35,422 bases of DNA from assembly GCA_002816455.1 (NCBI GenBank), contig MUCR01000067.1, forward strand, positions 1 to 35,422. Direction: 5' to 3'. Below, piece by piece: positions 24,422 through 32,054 of the stretch. Source of the stretch: SAR202 cluster bacterium Io17-Chloro-G4. Lineage in GTDB: Bacteria > Chloroflexota > Dehalococcoidia > Lucifugimonadales > UBA3495. The notes below the pieces were generated by a model. The model did not search any database. It saw nothing but the letters and a program-made list of their open reading frames with translations, and had not been told where the DNA came from. Made by a program: the position numbers and the translations under genes. The stretch's first letter is position 1; each line of letters begins with the position of its first letter.

Positions 24422-24505
24422 GTGCTTGTGTCCGCCTGTGGCAACTGACTCCTCATGTATCGCACAGAAGGGCGGAAAGTCAGCGAAGGCAAGAATAACG
24501 CTGGA

Positions 24506-24534
24506 TTGAGGGGTCGGCGGGGTTAGGCTATACT
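24506..24534 (+). promoter_or_regulatory. Possible promoter of the Rieske gene
   Basis: TTGAGG (24506-24511) and TATACT (24529-24534) are 17 bases apart, diverging from the pyrG promoter in the 361-base spacer 24262-24622. The start would be about 80 bases before the Rieske gene. Confidence 0.5.
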
Positions 24535-24622
24535 GGCGGTAACCCCATAGAATACCAACAAAGAATATCAACAAAGATTATTAAAAATTAATAACTGCCT
24601 TGGGGGAGTGTTAACTGTAACA

Positions 24623-24931
24623 ATGTCGATACAACAAGACACCGAGTTCGATCTCGGACCAGAATCGTCTTTCACGAAATTCCCCAAGCTCATCTCTTTG
24701 GGCGAAGAGCATTTTTATTTGGTCACCGGAAAAAAGGGCTACCTTCTTCTCGCAACGATATGCCCTCATCAGGGCGGCACGGTTTCCAATGAAGGCAAAG
24801 CGTTTATGTGCCGCGACCATGGTTGGCGGTTCGAGCACACCCAGGGAGAATGCGTCAATGGCCCCCGCGCCCGCATGTTCTCCTTCCCGGTTACCGTCCG
24901 GGACGGGCACTTGATAGCCGACTTCGCCTAA
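24623..24931 (+). CDS. Rieske [2Fe-2S] ferredoxin-like protein
   Basis: The 102-residue protein is a single Rieske domain. The two iron ligand pairs are CPHQG (Cys-x-His) and CRDHGWRF (Cys-x2-His), with the expected gap between. This size fits a stand-alone Rieske ferredoxin or a subunit of an oxygenase, electron carriers in the cytoplasm. The start is unclear: ATG at 24623 has GGGGGAG about 15 bases upstream, and GTG at 24608 touches the same purine run. The downstream CoA-transferases converge on it, so no operon partner is evident; no oxygenase alpha subunit is in the window. Confidence 0.85.
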   Translation: MSIQQDTEFDLGPESSFTKFPKLISLGEEHFYLVTGKKGYLLLATICPHQGGTVSNEGKAFMCRDHGWRFEHTQGECVNGPRARMFSFPVTVRDGHLIADFA

Positions 24932-24932
24932 G

Positions 24933-26180
24933 CTATTCAAATACTCCGGCAATAGCGCAGTCGGCCAGCTCGTCGTCGAACATGCCCAAAATTTCTCGCA
25001 GCACGTAGGTCTGGTCAGCCCCAAACTCGGGCGCTCCCCGGATGACGCTACCGGGGGTCCTCGACAGCTTGTAAGGCGCCCCTTCAATTTTGCGGACTTC
25101 ACCCTTTGCGTCGGGCACCTTGCGGAAAAACCCCCGCTCCTCCAAATGTTTGTCTTGGGCCAAGTCAGCCCCGGTCTGGACCACCCCAGCTGATATCCCG
25201 GCGGCTTGAAGCTTTGCCATGACTTCTTCCGGCGAGTTCTTTAATGCCCAAGACTCCACCAAAACATCCAACTCATCGACGTGACTTCGTCTGCCTGTGA
25301 TGGAAGCGAACCTTGCGTCTGTGGCCCACTGCGGGTTGTCTATAACACCCACAAATTTTCTCCAATCTTCTTGGGTGAAAACCGTGATGGCAACCCACCG
25401 GTCATCCCCTTGGCAGCGGTAAACCCCGTGAGGAGCTCCACCGCCGTGTGGCAGCCGGTTGCCGTTTCTTCTTTGGAGATTAGGCGGTTGATTTTTGGCC
25501 GACTGGTCGGCTCTTATTTCCAGTACCAAGGTCTCAAGAAGAGTGGACAAAGCTTCCAACTGGGAAAGGTCGATCCACTGCCCCTGGCCTGTCCGGGAGC
25601 GGTGGATCAATGCCAGCAGGACCGCTTGGGCGCCAGCCATCCCGGCCACGGCGTCGCTGTAAGCGCTGGCTGGGCCGCTGGGGTCTGTGCCGGGGAAACC
25701 GGTCAAATAGGTGAAGCCGGAAAGGGCTTGTAGGGTCTGACCGTAGCTGACCCGGTCCTTCCACGGCCCGCTGCGTCCAAATCCAGACATGCTGAGCATG
25801 ATTGCGTCGGGCTTGATTTGGCGGATGCTCGGGTAATCCATGCCCCAACTGGACATGACCCGTCCGCTGAAGTTCTCGGCCACCACATCGGACACAGACA
25901 CCAATCGTTTGGCTATGTTTAAGGCCTCCGGCGATTTCATGTTTAGGGAGATGGAAAGCTTGCCAGCGTTCCAGTTTTGCCTTTGCCCGAACCCCCTGGC
26001 GGTTCTGGAGCCAGGTCCTCCCACCACGGCCAGGGCCTGGTTTGACTCGACTTTGATGACCTCGGCGCCTTGGTCGGCTAGGATGCGAGTTGCCGAGGGG
26101 CCGGCATGAATCCAGGTAAAGTCCAATACCCGGATGCCCTTCAACGCTAAACCGTCGAGATTTTGTTTAACTGCGCTCAC
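24933..26180 (-). CDS. Class III (CaiB/BaiF) CoA-transferase, copy A
   Basis: This 415-residue enzyme belongs to the family III CoA-transferases, which move CoA between carboxylic acids through an aspartyl-CoA intermediate. It opens with LKGIRVLDFTWIHAGPSATRIL and ADQGAEVIKVE, and has SMSGFGRSGPWKDR near 130. Asp176 in SAYSDAVAG lines up with the catalytic Asp169 of formyl-CoA transferase. The C-terminal KIEGAPYKLSRTPG is standard. The start is GTG at 26180 with AGGTGG seven bases upstream. The related copy B ends 43 bases upstream on the same strand, so the two are co-transcribed and may form a heteromer. The acid substrate is unknown. Confidence 0.92.
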   Translation of the reverse strand: MSAVKQNLDGLALKGIRVLDFTWIHAGPSATRILADQGAEVIKVESNQALAVVGGPGSRTARGFGQRQNWNAGKLSISLNMKSPEALNIAKRLVSVSDVVAENFSGRVMSSWGMDYPSIRQIKPDAIMLSMSGFGRSGPWKDRVSYGQTLQALSGFTYLTGFPGTDPSGPASAYSDAVAGMAGAQAVLLALIHRSRTGQGQWIDLSQLEALSTLLETLVLEIRADQSAKNQPPNLQRRNGNRLPHGGGAPHGVYRCQGDDRWVAITVFTQEDWRKFVGVIDNPQWATDARFASITGRRSHVDELDVLVESWALKNSPEEVMAKLQAAGISAGVVQTGADLAQDKHLEERGFFRKVPDAKGEVRKIEGAPYKLSRTPGSVIRGAPEFGADQTYVLREILGMFDDELADCAIAGVFE

Positions 26181-26223
26181 AGGAGAACCACCTTTAGCCC
26201 GGCCTTATCAGTGAACGCATTTC

Positions 26224-27474
26224 TTAGATCGTCCCCGTCCCAGCCAAAGCCTCCAGGTCGCTGACAGTAAATCCCAGTTCCTCGCAGTAGACCTCCCGGT
26301 TGTGCTGGCCCGGGTCAGGGGCAGTGTGCCTTAGCTGCCAAGATGACTCGGAAAATTTATAGGGCGCTCCCGGATAAACCAGGGAGATTCCAGAGCCCTC
26401 TTCCTCTCGCTCTACAAAGAAACCCCGGTCCCACAGCTGGGGATTCTCCAGAATTTCACCTTCGGTGACCACGGGACCCCAAGGGTGATGGCGCGCCTGC
26501 CCCCAATCGGTTATTTCCTGGCGGGTGTGGGTCAGGGCCCATTCTTGGATCAACTCTTCGATGTGCCGGGAGTGTTCTCCCCGCAGGATGAACCGGTCAT
26601 CGTACTGAGCGTTCATCAAGTCGCCAGCCATGCCGTCCTGGCGCATCCAGTCCCTCAGGTCATCCCAAGCTTGCTGGGTATTGGTGGTGATGCTCGCGTA
26701 GCCGTCTTTGCAGGCCCAGGTGGCGATGAACTGACCACCATGGCGGAAGCCGCAACGCACGGCCGGGACGCCGTCATAGTTGTAGGCGGTGTTGACGTGC
26801 TCGGTGGTGGCGGCCACCGCCTCCTGCATCGAGACGTCTATGTGCTGGCCCAGACCGGTGGCAAGGCGGTGGTAGAGAGCCAGCAATATGGCTATGTAGG
26901 CGCGGTTGGACGATGTGTGGTAGGCCTGTGAACCCCACAACCGGGTGGGTGGAGTATGCGGCCAACCGGTTACGTACAAGTAGCCGCCCATGGCTAAGCC
27001 CACTAAATCGGAAGCCTTAAAATCCTTGTGAGGACCAGTCAGTCCAAAGGGGGTTATCGCAGCGTAAATCAACCCGGGGTTTTCGGCTTCAAGGCTCTCA
27101 TGTCCCAAGTCAAGGGACGCCATGAATCCCGGAGGGTAAGATTCCAGAAGCACGTCGGAAGCGCGGGCCAGGCGTTTGAGAATCGCCCCACCGTCGGAGG
27201 TGCGGATGTCCAACGTGATGCTGCGTTTGTTGGTGTTGAAATGAAGCCAGTGGAGGCTGGATTCAGTGCGCACTGGTTCTTGATCGAGAAAGGGCCCAAC
27301 CCGCCGCAAAGGGTCCCCACCGGGAGGCTCGACCTTGATCACATCGGCGCCCATGTCGGCCATTAGCTTGCCGCAGTACACACCCATGGGACCGGAAAGG
27401 TCGAGGACTCGAAAGCCGCTTAGCGGTTGCTGTTCTTGTTTAGACAATGGCTTAAGGAGGGGAGAGATTGGCAT
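26224..27474 (-). CDS. Class III (CaiB/BaiF) CoA-transferase, copy B
   Basis: The 416-residue protein has the same fold: LSGFRVLDLSGPMGVYCGKL, ADMGADVIKVEPPGGDPLR, HFNTNKRSITLD and YPGAPYKFSESSWQLR. By hand alignment, the catalytic Asp of the family is Tyr185 here (GSQAYHTSSN), so acyl transfer by the usual mechanism is doubtful, though a nearby His might matter. I chose ATG 27474 because the conserved domain starts 18 residues later. The frame stays open to an ATG at 27555, but that lies inside a dispersed repeat. Copy A follows at once. It could be an inactive partner that shapes the active site of copy A. Confidence 0.85.
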   Translation of the reverse strand: MPISPLLKPLSKQEQQPLSGFRVLDLSGPMGVYCGKLMADMGADVIKVEPPGGDPLRRVGPFLDQEPVRTESSLHWLHFNTNKRSITLDIRTSDGGAILKRLARASDVLLESYPPGFMASLDLGHESLEAENPGLIYAAITPFGLTGPHKDFKASDLVGLAMGGYLYVTGWPHTPPTRLWGSQAYHTSSNRAYIAILLALYHRLATGLGQHIDVSMQEAVAATTEHVNTAYNYDGVPAVRCGFRHGGQFIATWACKDGYASITTNTQQAWDDLRDWMRQDGMAGDLMNAQYDDRFILRGEHSRHIEELIQEWALTHTRQEITDWGQARHHPWGPVVTEGEILENPQLWDRGFFVEREEEGSGISLVYPGAPYKFSESSWQLRHTAPDPGQHNREVYCEELGFTVSDLEALAGTGTI

Positions 27475-27547
27475 CGGCGAGAATCGTGACTCGTCGATTA
27501 CCAGTTTTTTGGCTAATGCCAATAGGCATGATCCCGCGCCGCCGACT

Positions 27548-27618
27548 CCGCTCATGGTGAGCTTGTCGAACCACTGACTCGCGGGAAAGGCCCTTCGACA
27601 GGCTCAGGATGAGCGGTT
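27548..27618. repeat. Dispersed TTCGACAAGCTCA-type repeat pair
   Basis: Two inversely related arms, ctcatggtgagcttgtcgaa (from 27552) and ttcgacaggctcaggatgag (27594-27613), form an imperfect palindrome. Related sequences occur at 33781-33897. This is a common type of dispersed intergenic repeat. It overlaps the longest possible N-terminus of CoA-transferase B. Confidence 0.75.
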
Positions 27619-27648
27619 AATTATGACTGTTATTCGCTAATCTGATAA

Positions 27649-28026
27649 CTAATAAGTCTTGATTTCCAGAAGGTGACCGTTGGGGTCCTTGAAGTAGACG
27701 GCTTTGCCCATGCCCTTAGCGCCCATGGTCATGCCTGGGCCTTGCATATTCTCTTGGCCGGCTGGACTGTCGCCGTAGGTTATTCCCGATTCCTGGATTT
27801 TGGCGAAAGCCTGCTCGAACTCGTCAGGCTCCATGGCGAAGGCATAGTGAATGCTCCGAAAATCATCGGAGTCGCGAAAGTCCAGAGTGAATCCCTCGTT
27901 GACCCGCACCGCCAGGAACGGACCAACTTCTCCCAAATCCTCAAACCCGAAAATACGACTGTAAAACTCCACCGATTCTTCCCTGCTCCGTACCGGCACT
28001 ATAGTGTGATCAAGCACTGTGGCCAT
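27649..28026 (-). CDS. Glyoxalase/VOC-family protein
   Basis: This 125-residue single-domain protein has the vicinal oxygen chelate fold: VLDHTIVPVRSREESVEFY at the start, FTLDFRDSDD in the middle and AVYFKDPNGHLLEIKTY at the end. His7 and the Glu of HLLEI are typical metal-ligand positions. Family members include glyoxalases, extradiol dioxygenases, epimerases and resistance proteins, so the activity is open. GGAG lies before the ATG at 28026. It lies upstream of the CoA-transferase pair on the same strand, separated by the repeat at 27548-27618. Confidence 0.88.
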   Translation of the reverse strand: MATVLDHTIVPVRSREESVEFYSRIFGFEDLGEVGPFLAVRVNEGFTLDFRDSDDFRSIHYAFAMEPDEFEQAFAKIQESGITYGDSPAGQENMQGPGMTMGAKGMGKAVYFKDPNGHLLEIKTY

Positions 28027-28106
28027 AATTTTTCTCCGTCGTTCTTCCAGCTACCATGATCCCAGGAGCATTGCGAAATTCCTACGTCGGCGCATGTGTC
28101 ATTCGC

Positions 28107-28134
28107 GTAGGGGCGGTTCGCGAACCGCCCTTAC
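28107..28134. repeat. GGGCGGTTCGCGAACCGCCC palindrome
   Basis: A 20-base perfect palindrome (28111-28130) extends to a 14-bp stem with one wobble. It lies in the 272-base spacer between the divergent VOC and amidase genes. Such GGTTCGCGAACC palindromes are often dispersed repeats; an operator is also possible. I see no clear promoter beside it. Confidence 0.75.
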
Positions 28135-28298
28135 TCTGTCGAATATTCCTGACCATGGTAATGGTACTCCATTTGCCTTTGGGAATGTCAATCGTGTACG
28201 CTGGCGCTCACTAGCAGTATACAGACTCGGAAAAACTAATATCGCGCTCTATAATTGCCTGGGACCAACTCGTCCGGGTTCCAGATCAAGGAGTGAAT

Positions 28299-29714
28299 AT
28301 GGACAAGCAAGAGATTCCCTTCCTCTCCGCCTCCCAACTCTCCCAATTAATCGCCTCCAAAGAGATTTCGCCGGTTGAGGCCACGGAAGCGTATCTGGAC
28401 CGAATTGATCAGTTGGACGGTAAGCTAAACTCCTACATCACCGTTACCAGGGATCAGGCTTTGGCGTCCGCCATAGAGGCCGAGAGTGCAATAGCGTCGG
28501 GCGGATACCTCGGGCCGATGCACGGTCTCCCTGTTGCGATAAAGGACCAGTTCAACACCGCCGGAATCCTCACCACCGGTGGCTCTCAAATTCTGGCCGA
28601 GAACGTACCCGATGATGACGCAACGGTGGTCGCCAACTTAAAAAAGTCCGGGGCGGTGCTGTTGGGCAAGTTGAACATGAGCGAATTCGCCATGGCCGAG
28701 ATATACGACCACCCCTTCGGCACTCCTCGGAACCCATGGAACTTGGAGCGAAACCCGGGCACCTCCAGCAGCGGCTCTGGCGCAGCCACAGCCGCATTTT
28801 TGTGCGCCACATCCTTGGGGGAAGATACCGGCGGCTCTATACGGGGCCCCGCCAACAACAGCGGACTTGTGGGACTGCGGCCTACCTGGGGCAGGGTCAG
28901 CCGCCATGGCGTGCTGGGCGGTTCCTGGTCCATGGACACGGTGGGCCCTATTTCCAGGTCCGTGGAGGATGCGGCGATCACCATCCAAGCCATAGCGGGA
29001 TATGACCCCAAAGACCCTTACACCTGGGACGTGCCGGTACCGGACTATAGCAAAGCTTTGGACGGGAACATTTCGGGCATGAAAATTGGAGTGATCAAGG
29101 AGAAAGCGAATTCTCCAATTTTGGACGCAGAAGTTCGCAAGGCCTTCACCACCGCTGTAGATGTACTGGGCGAGTTGGGAGCCCAGTCCCAAGAAGTTTC
29201 CTTGCCGTTGACCGAGCAAGCTGGGTTCATCTCCATGGTGCTGATTTTTGTGGAGTGGGCCTCAGTGCACCGCAGCACTTTCGAGCCCAATCTGCAGCAA
29301 ATGGACCACAACAACCGGTACCGGTTCCTCACCGGCGCCGTTATTCCTGGCCAGGCCTACTTCAAGGCTCAAAAGCTGCGGGCATTATTGAGGCAGCAGA
29401 TATTGGACGCCCTCGAACAGGTTGACGTGCTTGTTTTGCCTGGAAGCCATGTGACCGCCAGGCCTGTAGAGAGCGAGCCCGGATTGCAGAGCAAAGAGCA
29501 GATAGCCGCCGGAATGGCCGGCCGCATCAGCTTCACGGGTCCTTTCAACCTGGCCGGGACGCCAGCGCTGACGCTGCCCTGCGGATTCAGCTCGGACAAC
29601 ATGCCCATCGGACTTCAAATAGTGGGCAAGCCCTTCGCCGAAGAAACGGTTTTGAAGGTAGCCCACGCCTACGAGCAAAACACCGAGTGGCACACCAAAA
29701 GGCCGCCAATTTAA
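28299..29714 (+). CDS. Amidase signature family hydrolase, second copy
   Basis: The 471-residue enzyme is a paralogue of the amidase at 15709. Its triad is at identical positions, Lys82 (AIKDQF), Ser156 (PGTSSSGSG) and Ser180 (EDTGGSIRGPA), and many blocks match word for word (AGILTT, EAYLDRI, CGFSSDNMPIGLQ). AAGGAG lies five bases before ATG 28299. Unlike the first copy, it has no GatC/AtzG-like gene next to it. Its neighbours are a nitroreductase 46 bases downstream and a VOC protein diverging upstream. Substrate is unknown. Confidence 0.92.
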   Translation: MDKQEIPFLSASQLSQLIASKEISPVEATEAYLDRIDQLDGKLNSYITVTRDQALASAIEAESAIASGGYLGPMHGLPVAIKDQFNTAGILTTGGSQILAENVPDDDATVVANLKKSGAVLLGKLNMSEFAMAEIYDHPFGTPRNPWNLERNPGTSSSGSGAATAAFLCATSLGEDTGGSIRGPANNSGLVGLRPTWGRVSRHGVLGGSWSMDTVGPISRSVEDAAITIQAIAGYDPKDPYTWDVPVPDYSKALDGNISGMKIGVIKEKANSPILDAEVRKAFTTAVDVLGELGAQSQEVSLPLTEQAGFISMVLIFVEWASVHRSTFEPNLQQMDHNNRYRFLTGAVIPGQAYFKAQKLRALLRQQILDALEQVDVLVLPGSHVTARPVESEPGLQSKEQIAAGMAGRISFTGPFNLAGTPALTLPCGFSSDNMPIGLQIVGKPFAEETVLKVAHAYEQNTEWHTKRPPI

Positions 29715-29741
29715 GGGAGCTATTAGCTGATAGCTGAACGC

Positions 29742-29760
29742 TAAAAACCGGAGGTTTTTA
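29742..29760 (+). promoter_or_regulatory. Hairpin masking the nitroreductase ribosome binding site
   Basis: TAAAAACC (29742-29749) pairs with GGTTTTTA (29753-29760) around a 3-base loop. The ribosome binding site GGAGG (29750-29754) is half in the loop and half in the stem, directly before the ATG at 29761. The same fold, ending in a T run, resembles a weak terminator for the amidase. Confidence 0.45.
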
Positions 29761-30384
29761 ATGGACGATATGAACTTATTTGAAGCGATGTATAGCCAAC
29801 GGTCATTCACCCGGTTTCGGCCGGACCCAGTACCCAAAGAGGCCATAGACAAAATCATCGACGCTGCAATCAGGGCGCCCAACGGCGGCAATCGGCAGCC
29901 TTGGGAGTTCATCGCCATTACCGATCCGGAGGTAATAGCCCAGGTGGGCGGAGTGTACAAGGACGTTTGGCTGAACGCCTTGGGACACGAAGCGCCGCCG
30001 GGCGAGACTCCGGCTTACAAGGCGGCGCGATACCTGGCCCACCACATGCCCGAAGTGCCGGCAATGATTCTCATCTGCGCCGACCACGCAGGGACATCGC
30101 CTACGACCGAAGGCGAGCCTTTCGTTCGAGGTAGCCAGGCTTCGTCAGTTTGGCCCGCGGCGCAGAACCTATTCTTGGCGGCTCGTGCGTTGGGATTGGG
30201 TACTCGCCTAACCACGGCACACTTGAGGGGAGAGCAGAGGGTAAAAGACATCCTGGGCATACCCGACCACGTGGAAACGGTGATGCTGACGCCGCTGGGT
30301 TATCCCCGGGGCAACTTTGGCGCGACTCAACGGAAACCGGCGGCAGAAGTAACCTCGCACAATCGCTACGGAAACCGCGGGTAA
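29761..30384 (+). CDS. Nitroreductase-family FMN oxidoreductase
   Basis: This 207-residue protein has the nitroreductase fold. The FMN-phosphate region reads SQRSFTRFRPDPVP (12-25), then APNGGNRQPWEFIAITD (39-55), and the late AQNLFLAARALGLGTRLTT helix with LGIPDHVETVMLTPLGYP. Members reduce nitro groups, quinones or enones, or act as dehalogenases and BluB-like enzymes. GGAGG lies before the ATG but inside a hairpin. The gene follows the amidase by 46 bases and converges on the SDR gene at 30462. Confidence 0.9.
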   Translation: MDDMNLFEAMYSQRSFTRFRPDPVPKEAIDKIIDAAIRAPNGGNRQPWEFIAITDPEVIAQVGGVYKDVWLNALGHEAPPGETPAYKAARYLAHHMPEVPAMILICADHAGTSPTTEGEPFVRGSQASSVWPAAQNLFLAARALGLGTRLTTAHLRGEQRVKDILGIPDHVETVMLTPLGYPRGNFGATQRKPAAEVTSHNRYGNRG

Positions 30385-30461
30385 GAGCAGTCAAATTCTG
30401 GGAATCGGTCGTTAGCTTTTTGTCGTTATCTTTTTATAGAATCGTTGGATGGGGCTAGGTC

Positions 30462-31235
30462 CTAAGGAGGGCCGACCGCTAGGTCCCCCCACGTCTTGCC
30501 GAATTCGGCTCGCAGCACCAACTGACCGGTCATGGAGTTGGCGTCCTGCAGCGCCAGGAAAACGGCGGAAGGACCGACAACGTCGGGCTCCACTCTCAGA
30601 TGCCAGTCGCCTTGCGCCCAGGGAATGGCCGCTGAGCCTTCGCTCCTTAGGCTGCCGGGGCTGAGGATGTTGACCGCCACGTTGTGCTCCCGCAATTCTT
30701 GAGCCAAACAATAGCTGAACATGTGCACGGCGGCTTTGGTGGAACTGTACAGGACGCCGCCACCCAGCTTGGGGTCGTCGGCCATTCGGGAACCCACATT
30801 GATGATGCTGCCCCGCTTTTGCTGAATCATGTGCGGCACCACCGCCCGGCTTACCATGTAGGTGCCGGTGACGTTGACATCCAGCACTTGCTTCCAGCGC
30901 ACCGGGTCAATATCCAGCAAGGTCTCTCCCAAGATCATCGCCCCGGCATTATTAAACAGTACGTCGATTTGGCCGTATTGGGCCATTGCCTGGCGTACCA
31001 ACTCCCCTACTTGGGCATCGTCGGTCACATCACAAGCCAAGGGGAACACTTCTCCGCCATCGGCCCGGATCGCGGCGACGGTTTCATTAATGGTGCCGGA
31101 CAGCCCGGTGGGAGATTGCGAGCGAGCGCAGACCACAACCTTGGCCCCTTCCCTGGCATACTCTTTAGCTATGGCCCGGCCCAATCCCCGGCTTGCGCCG
31201 GTAACAATGGCCACTAGCCCGTCCATCTTGGCCAT
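30462..31235 (-). CDS. Short-chain dehydrogenase/reductase (SDR)
   Basis: The 257-residue SDR has TGASRGLG (12-19), NNAG (95-98) and the catalytic Tyr163-x3-Lys167 (YSSTK). The cofactor loop VVVCARSQS, with Arg after the second strand, suggests NADP preference. After SPGSLRSEGSAAIPW the protein continues with AVFLALQDANSMTGQLVLRAEFGKTW, where most SDRs have a D-G-G ending. It is the first of a run of SDR and NTF2-like genes on the minus strand. Substrate is unknown. Confidence 0.9.
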   Translation of the reverse strand: MAKMDGLVAIVTGASRGLGRAIAKEYAREGAKVVVCARSQSPTGLSGTINETVAAIRADGGEVFPLACDVTDDAQVGELVRQAMAQYGQIDVLFNNAGAMILGETLLDIDPVRWKQVLDVNVTGTYMVSRAVVPHMIQQKRGSIINVGSRMADDPKLGGGVLYSSTKAAVHMFSYCLAQELREHNVAVNILSPGSLRSEGSAAIPWAQGDWHLRVEPDVVGPSAVFLALQDANSMTGQLVLRAEFGKTWGDLAVGPP

Positions 31236-31320
31236 ACGATTCCTCTAAGTCGGGAATGTCTTCGGAACTGAGTTCTACGATTGCAAACGACTTGGTGGCG
31301 GACCAGTTCCCCCATCCTAG

Positions 31321-31342
31321 CTTTCCCCCGCAAGGGGGGAAG
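31321..31342. repeat. CTTTCCCCC-gcaa-GGGGGGAAG hairpin
   Basis: A 9-bp stem with a GCAA tetraloop lies in the 222-base spacer 31236-31457, followed by a looser CTCTCC...GGAGAG pair. It looks like part of a dispersed palindromic repeat; no T tract on either side marks it as a terminator. No gene is seen in this spacer. Confidence 0.6.
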
Positions 31343-31457
31343 GGACTGGTTCTCTCCAACTTCACAGGGGAGAGTTAGAGTGGGGCTGAACCGGTTCTAA
31401 TCAACTTGGTTCCGTGTGGACGCTTGCGTGGAATCCTTACCCGCCGTGCGCAGCACT

Positions 31458-31922
31458 CTAGGCGAACTGGGTCTGGACCCAACCTTCGTCAAAGGGCGTC
31501 CAGAAATGGGAAGTCAGCTTCAGGTTCTGGAACTTCCACTGGCCGTTGACGCGAACGTACTCTTCATCGTAGCGGGCGGAGCCCCAAACTGCCCGGTCAC
31601 CATCAGCGAAGGTGCACGGCTGGAACAGGTACCAAATGCCCTTGCCGGTATCACCGTCGACCTCAATGATGGAGTTCATAACCATGTGGATAGCGAAGGG
31701 TAGCCGCTGAGGAGCATTTTGGAAGAACGTCCGGATGGCTTCCCTCCCCTCGTTTTTGCCCCGCATGCCGCCGTCCCAGACAGCGTCCTCGGTGAACAAG
31801 TCGGCCAAGGCCTCGGCGTCATAGTTATCGTCGCAGTAGCCGCAATACCGGTGCTTTAGCCGCTTGATGTCTTCAATGTCCTCCAGGACTTTAATCCTTT
31901 TTTCCAGATCCTCAAGACTCAT
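31458..31922 (-). CDS. SnoaL/NTF2-like protein
   Basis: This 154-residue protein has the SnoaL-like NTF2 fold of small hydratases, isomerases and cyclases. It opens with a helical LEDIEDIKRLKHRYCGYCD, then ALADLFTEDAVWDGG, GREAIRTFF, IHMVMNSIIEVDGD and a C-terminal WKFQNLKLTSHFWTPFDEGW. The Tyr and Asp near 26 and 40 and His near 78 are at positions used for catalysis in relatives such as scytalone dehydratase and BaiE, but I cannot assign a reaction. AGGAGG lies six bases before ATG 31922. It lies between SDR genes on the same strand. Confidence 0.82.
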   Translation of the reverse strand: MSLEDLEKRIKVLEDIEDIKRLKHRYCGYCDDNYDAEALADLFTEDAVWDGGMRGKNEGREAIRTFFQNAPQRLPFAIHMVMNSIIEVDGDTGKGIWYLFQPCTFADGDRAVWGSARYDEEYVRVNGQWKFQNLKLTSHFWTPFDEGWVQTQFA

Positions 31923-31963
31923 GATTGCCTCCTAACCGTGTCGTAGCATGATTGATGGGTAAT

Positions 31964-32046
31964 TTCACTGCAGAAAGCGCGGAGACCACGGAGTTTAAAG
32001 AAACCTATTGTATTCTCTCTGCGTGCTTTGCGATCTCTGCGGTGAA
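31964..32046. repeat. MITE-like 83-bp element with terminal inverted repeats
   Basis: TTCACTGCAGA (31964-31974) and TCTGCGGTGAA (32036-32046) are inverted repeats with one mismatch; inside, GCGGAGA- and CTCTGCG-type words repeat. The element fills the gap between the SnoaL-like gene and the SDR gene at 32055. It resembles a non-autonomous mobile remnant. Confidence 0.6.
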
Positions 32047-32054
32047 TCGGCCAG

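Noticed and set aside
24389-24574. N-terminal part of the minus-strand frame before pyrG
   Set aside because: It lies upstream of and across the pyrG promoter boxes and shows no family likeness; only the part after the promoter was kept as a possible leader peptide.
27475-27555. Longer N-terminus of CoA-transferase B
   Set aside because: The upstream ATG lies in a dispersed repeat and the added residues match no part of the family.
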